Shown: positions 46,202 to 55,164, counted from the stretch's first letter. The stretch: DNA of 64,000 nt from G963691885 sp963691885 (GCA_963691885.1 OY829843.1:3286001-3350000); one strand, 5' to 3'. Made by a program: numbers and translations. Notes: generated by a model not told the origin, from the letters alone.

Positions 46202-47097
46202 TTCTTGCGTAGGTTTGGGGGCTGAATTCGGTCCGCAAGCGATTCGAGGTCATTTGTTTGAATCAAATTGTCAGGCAAAATGAAAGCCAATAAAACTGAT
46301 GCACAGGGTGGATGCCTTAACAACAAATGACAATTCGAATCTTTTTGTGTACAACCTATCCCATTCATTATGTATAAGCTCCCCATGTTCAAAAGTTCCG
46401 CTCCTTATCATCCGACCTTAAAGGCCGTCTCAAAAAGCACCTTGATGATGCCAAAGACGGACTTCTAGGATCCACCCCCAGTTTCCAACTCGCAGCTTTC
46501 TCTAATGCACCGTCAATTTGCAATCTCAACTCTGACCTGACGAAAAACGTCCCCATCTGAATACCGCCCCTGTACTAACAGTACTGTCCTCAAAGTTAAC
46601 CAAAGAATGGTACAGTTCTAGGGGCCTAGACACGAACGTAAACTCACAAGGGTCTTCACAGTTGCTGAAAATTAGCAATTGACTCTGATCACGATTAGGT
46701 AAATAGGCGACGTGTTGGTCTTATTAACCAACCGCGGCGCCAGTGAAAAGGGCGTTTTCGCATATTACCCGCGACATCGGTGATCGTGTCGTCCACGTTA
46801 AGGGCGTTTTTCGTAAACTACCGACGATACAGGTAGTCCGAGCCGCCGAGGAAAGGGCGTTTTTCGCGAAGCATTCTGGCGATACATGAATGCACTTTCT
46901 CAAGCTTCCTTTGGGAGCTTGTCCAAGTGCGAGCGCCAGAACTATGCCCAAGCATATACGTCACACTATTCAATCTTGTGGTCAGCCAAAGCAGCTGCCG
47001 CATTCCCATTCCGAAAAGGCTTTGAAGGATTTGGTCCGGCTTTTAGCCAGGTCAGCCGCAGCCCAATCTCTCTCGCAATCAAGACATGGAGATAGTC
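46202..47097. other. Region without recognisable genes upstream of the excisionase
   Basis: About 900 bp with only short frames on both strands. The last 150 bp hold three spaced direct repeats (46748, 46800, 46853). It is consistent with the att/arm region of an integrase module or with decayed sequence. Confidence 0.4.
46748..46887. repeat. Three direct repeats aagggcgttttt at 52-53 bp spacing
   Basis: The core aagggcgtttt(t)cg occurs at 46748, 46800 and 46853. The second and third are followed by a further shared cgatac element (acgacgatac; tggcgatac). The spacing is close to five helical turns. Lying just upstream of excisionase and integrase genes, they could be arm-type or regulatory binding sites. 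Confidence 0.5.
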
Positions 47098-47289
47098 ATG
47101 ACGGCTGACCCGGCAAACCTCTTGGCCGTTCAACAGGTATCCAAAGCCCTCAACGTTTCCACGCGCACCGTTCAACGCCTTATCGATCAGGGCGAAATCG
47201 CCGTAATCCGTATCGGCCGCACGGTCCGTATCCATCCAAATGACCTTGCCAGCTTCATCAAGCTTCACCGCAGTGGGTCGGTTCGATGA
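47098..47289 (+). CDS. Excisionase-type DNA-binding protein (MerR-like helix-turn-helix)
   Basis: The protein has about 63 residues. It is a single winged helix-turn-helix of the excisionase/AlpA type (LLAVQQVSKALNVSTRTVQR, then GEIAVIRIGRTVRIHPNDL). Such proteins direct excision by tyrosine recombinases or act as small regulators. It lies 156 bp upstream of the recombinase gene on the same strand. An ATG at 47086 is the alternative start. Confidence 0.8.
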   Translation: MTADPANLLAVQQVSKALNVSTRTVQRLIDQGEIAVIRIGRTVRIHPNDLASFIKLHRSGSVR

Positions 47290-47445
47290 CCCTAAAGGAA
47301 TATCATGATTTCAATAACTTGAGGTCTGTCGGGATAACCCACCCACCTTCCACCCGTAGGATAAAATATGTGTTATATCCCGATAAGTACCTCCTGACCG
47401 CCCCTGTCATCCCGAGACACAAACTGTCATGAAAGGCATGTCCCG

Positions 47446-48534
47446 ATGAACGCAATACCAAAGCAAAATCAGATCGATAGCTCCGAAGTTTTCCTCTCGA
47501 ACTCGCCAAGGACATTCGCCGATCTGAAGTCTGATATTAAAGCCGGGTTGACCTCCGGAACCAAACGCCGCGACCTGCTTTCCGCGCTCAACAGGTTCGA
47601 AGCAATAGCCAAAATGCCTCTGGAGAAGTTGCCGGGCAAGACCCGCAAGGTTTTCGCAAACAGCCATCCGGCGTCACTGGGTATCAGCCAGAAGACATTC
47701 GCCAATATCAGGGCCCAGATTACACGCCTGGTCAGAGAGCATGGAGATCAGATGCCACACCTTACCCGACGGTTTGCCCTGTCCCCTGAATGGAAGGACC
47801 TTTTCGGTCTGATCGATGAACGGCTCTGGCGTAATGGCCTGAACCGGCTGGCCTGCTATTGCTCCGCCATGGAGATCACACCGGCAGAGGTTTCTTCAGG
47901 AACCTTGATCGGGTTGAGTACGGCTCTGGAGGCGGAAGAAGTGGTCAAGGATCCACGCAATATCCTGAAGCATACGATCGTCACCTGGAACCGGTGCCGC
48001 CGCAGATATCCGGACTGGCCCGACGTTGTGCTTGCCACGCCAAACCGCCGCGAACGGGTCACCTTGCCCATGAGCACCTTTCCGGAGAGTTTTCAGGGTG
48101 ACGTTGCCGCATGGAAGCAACGGATGTTGCATCCGGACCCGCTCGATCTTACCGCACCGGACAAGTCCCTGAGCCCAAAGACGATCGAGAGCCGCGTATA
48201 CCTATTTCGGCGATTTGCAACGGCACTGGTCAAGAGTGGCACCCTCCCTCCTGATGAGATCACCTCCCTTACCGTTCTAGTAGAACCCAAAGCATTCAAG
48301 TCCGGGTTGTCCGAGATGCTTTCTAGAACAAGCAATAAAAAGACGGCCCGCATTTACAATGACGCCAACAGCCTAAGATACCTGGCCCGTCACTACTGCC
48401 GGGTTGACGAGACTGTGTTTCAAGAACTGACGCAGATCTGCAAAAAGCTCGATCCCCATAGGCCCCGACACAGGCGCAAACTCTCGCCGGATCTGATCCG
48501 GGTCCGCGGGGAGCTTGTTGAACTGAAGCATTAG
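47446..48534 (+). pseudogene. Tyrosine recombinase-like gene, truncated and fused to exporter sequence
   Basis: The frame has 362 codons. The first 335 or so (MNAIPKQNQIDSSEVFLSNS...; ...TIESRVYLFRRFATALVKSG...; ...DANSLRYLARHYCRVDETVF) look like the N-terminal, core-binding part of a large phage-type tyrosine recombinase. The Arg...His-x-x-Arg...Tyr catalytic domain is missing. From about 48459 the reading frame runs into the antisense strand of a type I exporter fragment (RPRHRRKLSPDLIRVRGELV), so the native 3' end was deleted by a rearrangement. The protein is very unlikely to be active. Confidence 0.65.
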
Positions 48535-48600
48535 CGCCAGACACATCAGGCCACTGTCATTCAGCGGTTCAGCCTGTTTCTGAACCTGCCCTGTACGGTC
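48459..48600 (-). pseudogene. Fragment of a second type I secretion ABC exporter gene
   Basis: The minus-strand sequence GQVQKQAEPLNDSGLMCLAL and the following RREFAPVSG are nearly identical to the N-terminus of the exporter at 22315 (GRVQKQAEPLSDSGLMCLAL). Similarity starts near 48600 and stops abruptly near 48459, at the junction with the truncated recombinase. Only about 47 codons remain. It is the remains of a second secretion locus, downstream of the GNAT paralogue. Confidence 0.9.
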
Positions 48601-48601
48601 A

Positions 48602-49291
48602 TTAATTTTCACCTAGCTCGACATCAATGGAAATTGAAAATACTTCCCGCTTTTTTTGCGAAAAGATTAACTTTACTGTGGAATGCTCAATTTGTGGCGG
48701 CTTGATAGTGGAGCCCCGGATAGTGCAACCAAAGAACCAGCCTGCTTTGCGAAGCTCTTGCCAAAAATAAGCGTTATCGATGTCAGAGCTGTTGATCGAA
48801 CTTACGTCTGTGTTATTCTCATTGCGTTCCCAACCTTTGATGAGCGTAGGATCAATTCGATCAAAGTGACTGCAAACGTCATTAAAGAACCCTGTTAACG
48901 CCGCGATTTTTTCATCGGTTATTTCTTGATCACCGCGAAACGTCAAATAACCGACCTCTTCGTCCCAAATGTCATAGTACTCTTGAATCAAGCTCCGAGA
49001 AAAATCGATAGAACTTGCCCCCATGGGCATACAGAAGGTTTCTTTTCCCTTGTCACGCCAGAATTTTCTCCTGTCTGGGTCACATGCTGAAAGTCGGTGA
49101 AATAGTTCTGCCAAGTTTGGCTCGATCGGGCCTTTGTTGTAGAAAAAGAACTTCAACAGCAGCGATGCCTCTCCTCCGGCCCCCAAGTACAAGTAAGAAT
49201 TCGCGGGTTTTACATGTGCCACTAAAACGAAAACCAGCAAGACAATTGATAATCGTTGTATCTTTTGTCTTATAGTCGACTTAGAAAGCAT
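48602..49291 (-). CDS. Hypothetical secreted protein between GNAT paralogue and exporter remnant
   Basis: The protein has 229 residues. It has an N-terminal signal peptide or anchor (RLSIVLLVFVLVAHVKPANS) followed by a soluble domain with four cysteines (LSACDPDRRK, ETFCMPMG, DVCSHFDR, FFGCTIRG). I do not recognise a family. Its position, after a GNAT gene and before an exporter fragment, mirrors the place of the modification genes and membrane protein in the intact locus, so it may be a component of the degraded second secretion system. The coding frame is intact. Confidence 0.55.
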   Translation of the reverse strand: MLSKSTIRQKIQRLSIVLLVFVLVAHVKPANSYLYLGAGGEASLLLKFFFYNKGPIEPNLAELFHRLSACDPDRRKFWRDKGKETFCMPMGASSIDFSRSLIQEYYDIWDEEVGYLTFRGDQEITDEKIAALTGFFNDVCSHFDRIDPTLIKGWERNENNTDVSSINSSDIDNAYFWQELRKAGWFFGCTIRGSTIKPPQIEHSTVKLIFSQKKREVFSISIDVELGEN

Positions 49292-49327
49292 AGCTTGGTC
49301 TTTTCCCCAAATACCTATTTTGTTTAA

Positions 49328-49888
49328 CTAAATCTTAGCTGACGCACAGTAGTTTCCACCAGACAACTGAAAACCCAGGCGACTAAGAAAACGATCTGTT
49401 TGAGCAAGCCTGACGCCCGAAGCTATCGGTACGTATAAACGCACCGCACCTTGCACAACCGCCCATCTGCGAAAGGCATGCAGGAGTTTCACTGCGGACA
49501 AACCTCCACGGTACCTAGGCTGGACATAGAAAAGCGAACATGTCGCTCCAATCGCATCGCTGAAAAGATGTGGACCAGCCTGACCGACTAAGAACCCTTG
49601 CAGATCAGCCTCGCTTTCGATCAACAACAAACAGTATCCAGACCCGTCCAACAGGGCATTAACACCCAATTGACGCAACCGTTCCTCACTGAACGGGATG
49701 TCATGTGCAATACTTTCTGCATGCATTGACCGACCGAGCTTGATCATCCTTTCTATGTCATTTGTATCTTTGGCAAACCGCACAACGGGGCCTTGCGTTA
49801 CGTTCGGTGCACCTATGCGTCGTACACCCTCGCCCTTAACTTGGCTTGGAGTTTCATCTGACTTTTCGGCATTAGAGTTCATAGTCAA
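49328..49888 (-). CDS. GNAT-family N-acyltransferase (paralogue of 2590-3153)
   Basis: The protein has 186 residues. The core RFAKDTNDIERMIKLGRSMH parallels RLAQNSDDFELLTPLSRSLH in the first copy, and the end RLAQTDRFLSRLGFQLSGGN parallels the first copy's RTDKFLKRMGFQEFG. The first 30 residues are unrelated and low in structure. It follows a 109-residue frame (49892-50221) whose start region matches the start of the first GNAT gene at DNA level. Its hydroxylase and radical SAM partners are absent here. Confidence 0.85.
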   Translation of the reverse strand: MTMNSNAEKSDETPSQVKGEGVRRIGAPNVTQGPVVRFAKDTNDIERMIKLGRSMHAESIAHDIPFSEERLRQLGVNALLDGSGYCLLLIESEADLQGFLVGQAGPHLFSDAIGATCSLFYVQPRYRGGLSAVKLLHAFRRWAVVQGAVRLYVPIASGVRLAQTDRFLSRLGFQLSGGNYCASAKI

Positions 49889-49891
49889 TTT

Positions 49892-50221
49892 TTAATCGTC
49901 GCTGCCGCCCGATGGCGAGGTCAAAACGCTGAAAGGTCTGGCTGCACTGACAAACCAGGCTCCGGCTCTTGGTCCTGAAACGAACATGCCAGAGCTATTA
50001 TTTTGCTTTGTAACGCTGCCAAATATAGACGAGATTTCTTGCGCTAGCTCTCGCCACAAACTTCGCACTGCTTTCTGCATAGGCGTCACCCTAAAGCGAT
50101 ACATAAAAAGCATGATCCCATATTCATTTTTATTGGAGTATTTAACCAAACGGCCTGCAACACCAATGAGAGAGTCATTTTTTATTACATTACCATCACG
50201 TTTAGCGTGGTCCGTATCCAT
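49892..50221 (-). CDS. Small hypothetical protein sharing its leader with the GNAT gene at 2590
   Basis: The frame has 109 residues. The first 20 codons and the upstream DNA match the start of the GNAT gene at 2590 (MDTDHAKRDGNVIKNDS against MGLGRAERDSNVIKDNS), which fixes the ATG at 50221. After that the sequences part. The C-terminus is Ser/Gly-rich (ARPFSVLTSPSGGSDD). It is followed after 3 bp by the GNAT paralogue. Function is unknown; it could be a diverged or recombined remnant rather than a working gene. Confidence 0.4.
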   Translation of the reverse strand: MDTDHAKRDGNVIKNDSLIGVAGRLVKYSNKNEYGIMLFMYRFRVTPMQKAVRSLWRELAQEISSIFGSVTKQNNSSGMFVSGPRAGAWFVSAARPFSVLTSPSGGSDD

Positions 50222-50635
50222 CTAATTCTGCCCCAAAAAATAGAATTTACCCCTGATGTTCGATTTTAACTTATCTTGCTACTAGCCAAACGTAAACATA
50301 CGAGATGAATTCTCCTATTAGTTATCCACAGATTTCCGTAAATTTTTATTTTAATAAGAGTAAATGATTTATAAAATAACTATAAATTGCATATGTTTTT
50401 CACTATCTCTCTGCAACTCCATGGCTGATCTCATTCTTGATTCTGTCAATTTGGTGTATGTGAGCTGATGCAGCCCCTATGTTGGGAAAGATATCGCCAA
50501 ACACAAAAAATGATGCGGCCGATTTCTGGGACAAAAACGAAACTAAAATATTTGGCTTGAGTTTTCCTGTGCCACTCAGGGCCAGAATGATAAAATGACG
50601 GACTGAAAACCAACTTCGTTTACCAAGGGCTCCCT
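50222..50635. repeat. Second copy of the divergent leader region (inverted copy of 2178-2589)
   Basis: This is an imperfect inverted copy of 2178-2589. Matching stretches include the leader ttttttggggcag before the rightward ATG, the ttatccaca nonamer (50322-50330), an AT-rich core, the ctatctctctgcaactccat segment and the gtttaccaagggct leader before the MFLPTHDD start. In the ancestral order, before the 26-kb inversion, the two copies were direct repeats. Confidence 0.9.
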
Positions 50636-50774
50636 ATGTTCTTGCCTACGCATGACGATCCGTCCAAAGAGACCATCAGCGCTGAACTGGTTGCGCGCAT
50701 CCAGGACGCGATCAAACATGAGACAAACAAAAAACGTCGGCGCAAGGTACGTAGCGACCACACCCGTCCCTTAA
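50636..50774 (+). pseudogene. MFLPTHDD-family ORF, copy b (5' fragment cut by IS5-type element)
   Basis: The frame starts MFLPTHDDPSKETISAELVA and matches the first 46 codons of the ORF at 2177-1473. It is interrupted at TTAA by the insertion at 50775. The sequence beyond the insertion does not continue the gene. Confidence 0.85.
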
Positions 50775-52302
50775 CAGGCTGCTGAAAAAGTCGGGGCTGG
50801 ACGCGACTTCAAGAACATGATTTACCCTTGTTACGGCAGCGGCGGCGAGGGTGACGATGCGTGGGACGGACAAAACAAGCGGTTCGCTGTTCAGCTATGT
50901 TGACCTTGAAGAGCGGGTTCCTTCGGTTCATCCGCTTCGCAAGATCAGACAGATCGTGAACGATGCACTGACAAGCCTCGATGCCGATTTCGATGCGCTC
51001 TATACTGACTTTGGTCGTCCCTCGATTGCGCCTGAGCGCCTGATCCGGGCGAGTCTTCTCCAGATCCTGTTTTCGATCCGGTCCGAGCGGCAGCTTATGG
51101 AGCAGATGGATTACAACCTGCTGTTCCGATGGTTCGTCGGGCTGGGCATTGACGACCCGGTCTGGGTTCCGACGGTGTTCAGCAAGAACCGCGACAGGCT
51201 GCTGACAACCGACATGTCGCGCAAGGTCATGGCCGCGATCCTCGCACATCCCAAGGTCAAGCCGCTGCTGTCGGACGAGCACTTCTCGGTCGACGGCACA
51301 CTGATCAAGGCGTGGGCTTCGATGAAGAGTTTCCAGCCGAAAGAACACGCCCCGCCGCCGCAGGATGGTGATCCTGGTGGGCCTCCGCTACCGTCAACCG
51401 ACGAGACCACACTGAACGCCGACCAGCCCCAGCCGACAGAGATCCAGCCGATGCCCAACACACCCCGCCAGTCCCGCAACGCTGAAGTGAACTTCCGGGG
51501 CGAGAAGCGCTCGAACGCCACCCATGCCTCGGTCACGGACCCGGATGCCCGCCTTTACAAAAAGGCCTCGGGCGCGGCGGCGATGCTTTGCTTCATGGGA
51601 CATACACTGATGGAGAACCGCAATGGCTTCGTAGTGCAGGCAGAGTTGACCCACGCAGATGGGTATGGTGAGCGCAAGGCGGCACTTGAGATGATCAACC
51701 GGCATTCACCGGGCTCGACCAGACGACTGACGCTTGGTGCAGACAAGGGATACGACAGTGCCAATTTCGTTGCTGAACTCAGGCGCATGGTCGTAACACC
51801 GCACGTCGCGCAGAAAGCCCGGCGTTCCGCAATAGATGGACGGACCACCGGTCATCCCGGCTACGCCCTGTCTCAGCGGCACCGGAAGAAGATCGAGGAA
51901 CCGTTTGGCTGGGCAAAGACCGTCGGCGGCATGGCGCAGACCACGCTTCGCGGTGTTGAACGTGTCTGCGCCCGCTTCACGTTAACAATGGCGGCGAATA
52001 ACTTGGCGCGCCTACCAAAGCTCATCGCTTAGGAACCGAACAATGGAATACAGTTAAAGCGTACTGATCGACAAGAACTCAGGATCATGGACCGCGCGAT
52101 GTCCAGCGATGGAGGAATTCGGAGCCAAAACCGGCGGAGAAACGAAGGAAGAAGCCCTGACCCATCTCCACAGCATACTTCTGATGATCTTGCTCGATAT
52201 GGAGCAGAAGGGGCTGGCGATCCCAATCGACGAAATGGTCCACAATGGAATGCCCATAACCATCAATACAGCGCCTGAATGAGTTTTTCAGCAGCCTGTT
52301 AA
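50771..52302 (+). mobile_element. IS5-type insertion sequence with TTAA flanks
   Basis: Inverted ends caggctgctgaaaaagtc at the left and the matching gtttttcagcagcctg at the right lie between TTAA tetranucleotides (50771-50774 and 52299-52302), as expected for target duplication by this group. It holds one intact transposase gene. Confidence 0.88.
50857..52032 (+). CDS. IS5/IS1182-like DDE transposase
   Basis: The protein has about 391 residues. The N-terminal domain (SGSLFSYVDLEERVPSVHPL, then RPSIAPERLIRASLLQILFS) is the DUF772 type. Catalytic residues are Asp in FSVDGTLIKAW, Asp in LGADKGYDSANF and Glu in RKKIEEPFGWAK. A proline-rich linker (KEHAPPPQDGDPGGPPLPS) separates the halves. The frame is intact. 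Starts at 50851 (GTG-like upstream codon) or the ATG at 50857 are possible. Confidence 0.92.
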   Translation: MRGTDKTSGSLFSYVDLEERVPSVHPLRKIRQIVNDALTSLDADFDALYTDFGRPSIAPERLIRASLLQILFSIRSERQLMEQMDYNLLFRWFVGLGIDDPVWVPTVFSKNRDRLLTTDMSRKVMAAILAHPKVKPLLSDEHFSVDGTLIKAWASMKSFQPKEHAPPPQDGDPGGPPLPSTDETTLNADQPQPTEIQPMPNTPRQSRNAEVNFRGEKRSNATHASVTDPDARLYKKASGAAAMLCFMGHTLMENRNGFVVQAELTHADGYGERKAALEMINRHSPGSTRRLTLGADKGYDSANFVAELRRMVVTPHVAQKARRSAIDGRTTGHPGYALSQRHRKKIEEPFGWAKTVGGMAQTTLRGVERVCARFTLTMAANNLARLPKLIA

Positions 52303-53228
52303 TGAATTTGGCATTCTTGTTGCCCCGTGTATTTTGACTTTGGCCCTTTCAATCGTAAGAAAAACAATGATAGTTATCATAAATCCGCGAAAACAAAACG
52401 CTGCCGCAATCCTCACTAAACCGGTTTAAGATGGGTGCGTTGATTCATCCCGCCTCGCTCCTCAACGCGTATGGGATGGAAGAACTTATGTGAGTTTCAA
52501 TATCCTGGATGAGCACAACCATAAATGTCGCTCAAACTCGGCAAAACAGAGGCGCAACTCTATCCAAGTGATCTATGCTTTGACAAACCTCTCCATTCTC
52601 ACGCGCCCTCCTCGTTACATCATATCTCACTACGCACCTCAGTTTACAGTGGAAACCGTTCGAAATTGGACCGCTACAGTACGGGCAAAGACAACTTTTT
52701 CGATCGTTGCATTTCCAAGAAAACTGAACCTTCGAAGACTATGGCGCACGATTCTCAGAGGAATTCCTTAACAAAGAGACATACTACATTAAATGGGTAA
52801 TAAAATTTGTTCGAAGGTGACTGAGGTCTTTTAGTGCCAAATGACCAGATTCAATTATTAGATGGGAACCACAAACAACTGATGCCCAATTACAATCACC
52901 CACTAATTATTAAACGGGTCAGTCAGTCGGGATGAGTCGATTGCATCCGGATCATGTCATCAAATTTGCTCCACTAAATTTAGTAAGTAGCACAACCGAT
53001 CACAGCTCGGCATGCTTTTTTGGACTATATTCACTACGTTCAAAGGGACTTACATTTGTCTTATCCCGTCGTCAGAGATGGAATCAGAGTATTTTATTGT
53101 TACCTTCAGCGCTAGCTTTATTTGAGCCATTCGGATCTGCAGAATAATCTAGAGATTTCCTGTGTCTCCAAGGACCCGAATGGTAAAATGACAAACCAAC
53201 GACCAACTACGTTTACCAAGGGCTTCCC
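52303..53228. other. Region without recognisable genes
   Basis: About 930 bp between the IS5-type element and MFLPTHDD copy c. Short frames on both strands have no family resemblance. The last 60 bp repeat the leader found before the other two MFLPTHDD starts (aatggtaaaatga ... gtttaccaagggcttccc). Confidence 0.4.
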
Positions 53229-53669
53229 ATGTTCTTGCCTACGCATGACGACTTATCCAAAGAGGCCGCCGGCGCTGAACTGGTTGCGCGCATCCAGGAC
53301 GCGATCGAACATGAGACAAACAAAAAACGTCGGCGCAACGTACGTAGCCACGACACCCGCCCCTTAACGCCACTACGCATATATCAAGATGTCCGGAACG
53401 TTGTTGCTACATGCTATCGAGAGGGTATCCATGAGGACACAAGGACCGAAGCAACAGAGACCATCCGTTCCATGATCGAGCGGATCGAGGTCATCCCGGA
53501 TACGACAAAGGGCAAGCACAGGGTCCGACTGGTCGGGTTATTGGCCCGTATTCTGGACGAGACGATGTCCCCAAAGCAAAACGCCGTCAGGGGATCTGAC
53601 GGCGGTAGGGTCTTGTTGGTTGCGGGGACAGGATTGATTGAAGAACCAACGATCGAGATATTTGTTTAA
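53229..53669 (+). CDS. Chimeric ORF: MFLPTHDD family N-terminus fused to a recombinase-like C-terminus
   Basis: The frame has 146 residues. Codons 1-67 follow the ORF at 2177 almost exactly (MFLPTHDDLSKEAAGAELVA to VVATCYREG). The rest (TEATETIRSMIERIEVIPDT, then HRVRLVGLLARILDE) looks like the C-terminal tail of a large serine recombinase. The junction is near codon 68. It is likely a recombination product; whether it makes a working protein is unknown. It is the only copy with the full leader that still reads through to a stop in a new tail. Confidence 0.6.
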   Translation: MFLPTHDDLSKEAAGAELVARIQDAIEHETNKKRRRNVRSHDTRPLTPLRIYQDVRNVVATCYREGIHEDTRTEATETIRSMIERIEVIPDTTKGKHRVRLVGLLARILDETMSPKQNAVRGSDGGRVLLVAGTGLIEEPTIEIFV

Positions 53670-53723
53670 CTTGGATCGAAACTAACCATAACAGCGGATA
53701 AAAGGGCAACTTCAGCTGATTGA

Positions 53724-54152
53724 TCACGACTCCACTCTGTTTCGGTCAAGAGATGCACGAACGCCATTCTCTCGGGCCCTTTCCAAAGCTACGTCGATGT
53801 TCAACTTTTCGCCATCAGGCCCAAACAGAACCACCGCCTTCGATTCATCCAGTGCTTGGCAGATGGTGTTCAGTGTCCCTCGGCTTTCGCCGTCCCAGAA
53901 AGCAACAATGGTATCGGATGCTAGAACGATTTGTTAATTTCTGATAGGACCCGCTTTTCTTCCGTGAACGAGCCAATCTGCCTCAAACACTTTGGTTCTT
54001 AGTCCACAGGCTTCAGCAGCCTCAGCCGCTTCGGTATCAACACCTCTGGCACCTCCAGAAAGCACAATGGTATCGCTTGGAAGAGTCCGGACAAATCTTG
54101 CGACCAAATCCAAACGATTGTAGTTCCGAGATCCAACAATGCCGATTTTCAA
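53724..54152 (-). pseudogene. SLOG-type (DUF2493-like) protein gene with a nonsense codon
   Basis: Reading from a TTG at 54152 (preceded by ggag), the frame gives LKIGIVGSRNYNRLDLVARF, VLSGGARGVDTEAAEAAEAC and LVHGRKAGPIRN, then a TAA at 53936-53934. It continues in the same frame with QIVLASDTIVAFWDGESRGT and on to a TGA at 53726-53724. This is the nucleotide-binding Rossmann-type SLOG fold of DUF2493 proteins, about 142 codons long, with a single in-frame stop in the middle. Such genes are common in phages and integrative elements. Confidence 0.75.
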
Positions 54153-54460
54153 TTGCAGCTCCACAATTAGAATTAAGTGATCCAAGTGTCAGGAAGGGTC
54201 GATCAAATGCTCTGCGAGCATCCAGTTCTTTGTTCAGTCGACAACAGTTGGGTCAGGCCAATCCGCTCAAGAACAGCGGTCCTGCACAAAATACAACCTT
54301 TGAGAAGTACCAGCTACCCAATTCGCTACGTAGATTTTACATCATTTCTACACTTGAAACCGCGTTTTCATCGTGTCCGTCCGGTGAACCCGCTCTTTTC
54401 TGAGCGGAAGGATTGGCGCTAGTGTCCGGCATTGATAGTGGACACCAAGGGTACATCGTG

Positions 54461-54820
54461 ATGGCAGCGAAGCGTCGGTTTTGGTCGACTGAAGAGAAGC
54501 GTTCCATTTGTTTACAGGCGTCGGTTCCTGGTGTTTCGGTTGCGCAGGTTGCACAGCGTTATTCGATGAATGCGAACTTGATTTTTAAATGGCTGCGTGA
54601 CGCGCGGTTTGCCCCGGATGGGGAGGAGCGTCATGATTCGGTGTTTCTGCCGATGATGGTTTCCGCGCCGGTCCGAGCGGAGATGGAGGTAGCAGCGGAT
54701 GGGCCACCGACATTTGGGGCTGCGGTTCGTATCGAACTGGCTGGTGGTCACCAGGTTGTTGCCGAGGGTGGTTTTGATCCGGATGCTTTGGGGCGTTTGC
54801 TGAAGGTGTGGCTGTCATGA
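54461..54820 (+). CDS. tnpA: IS66 accessory protein TnpA
   Basis: It is the same 119-residue helix-turn-helix protein as in copies 1 and 2. The ATG begins MAAKRRFWS. Confidence 0.94.
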   Translation: MAAKRRFWSTEEKRSICLQASVPGVSVAQVAQRYSMNANLIFKWLRDARFAPDGEERHDSVFLPMMVSAPVRAEMEVAADGPPTFGAAVRIELAGGHQVVAEGGFDPDALGRLLKVWLS

Positions 54821-55164
54821 TCCCGGTGCCGGTGAACACACGGGTATGGCTTGCGGCCGGTGTGACGGACATGCGCAAAGGGTTTGCCGGTCTGTCGGCT
54901 CTGGCGGAGCGTGTCCTGGGCCAAGATCCCTATTCGAGCCACCTGTTCGTGTTCCGTGGACGGCGCGGCGATCTGATCAAGATCATCTGGTGGGACGGCC
55001 AGGGGGCATGTTTGTTCGCCAAGCGGCTGGAGAAGGGCCGGTTCGTGTGGCCGTCTCCGGCGGACGGCAAGGTCGGCGTGACGGCGGCCCAACTCGCCAT
55101 GCTGCTGGAAGGAATTGACTGGCGCATGCCGGCTCGGACCTGGCGTCCCCTGACCGTGGGATAG
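54817..55164 (+). CDS. tnpB: IS66 accessory protein TnpB
   Basis: It is the same 115-residue Orf2-like protein as in the other copies. The ATG overlaps the tnpA stop (ATGA). Confidence 0.95.
   Translation: MIPVPVNTRVWLAAGVTDMRKGFAGLSALAERVLGQDPYSSHLFVFRGRRGDLIKIIWWDGQGACLFAKRLEKGRFVWPSPADGKVGVTAAQLAMLLEGIDWRMPARTWRPLTVG

Noticed and set aside
46748..46887. Three spaced repeats as a small CRISPR array
   Set aside because: The repeat core is only about 14 bp and imperfect, and no cas gene is present.
52490..52800. Two overlapping frames of about 90 codons
   Set aside because: Low-complexity Ser/Arg/His composition, no ribosome-binding site and no resemblance to a family. Probably chance frames in a gene-poor stretch.
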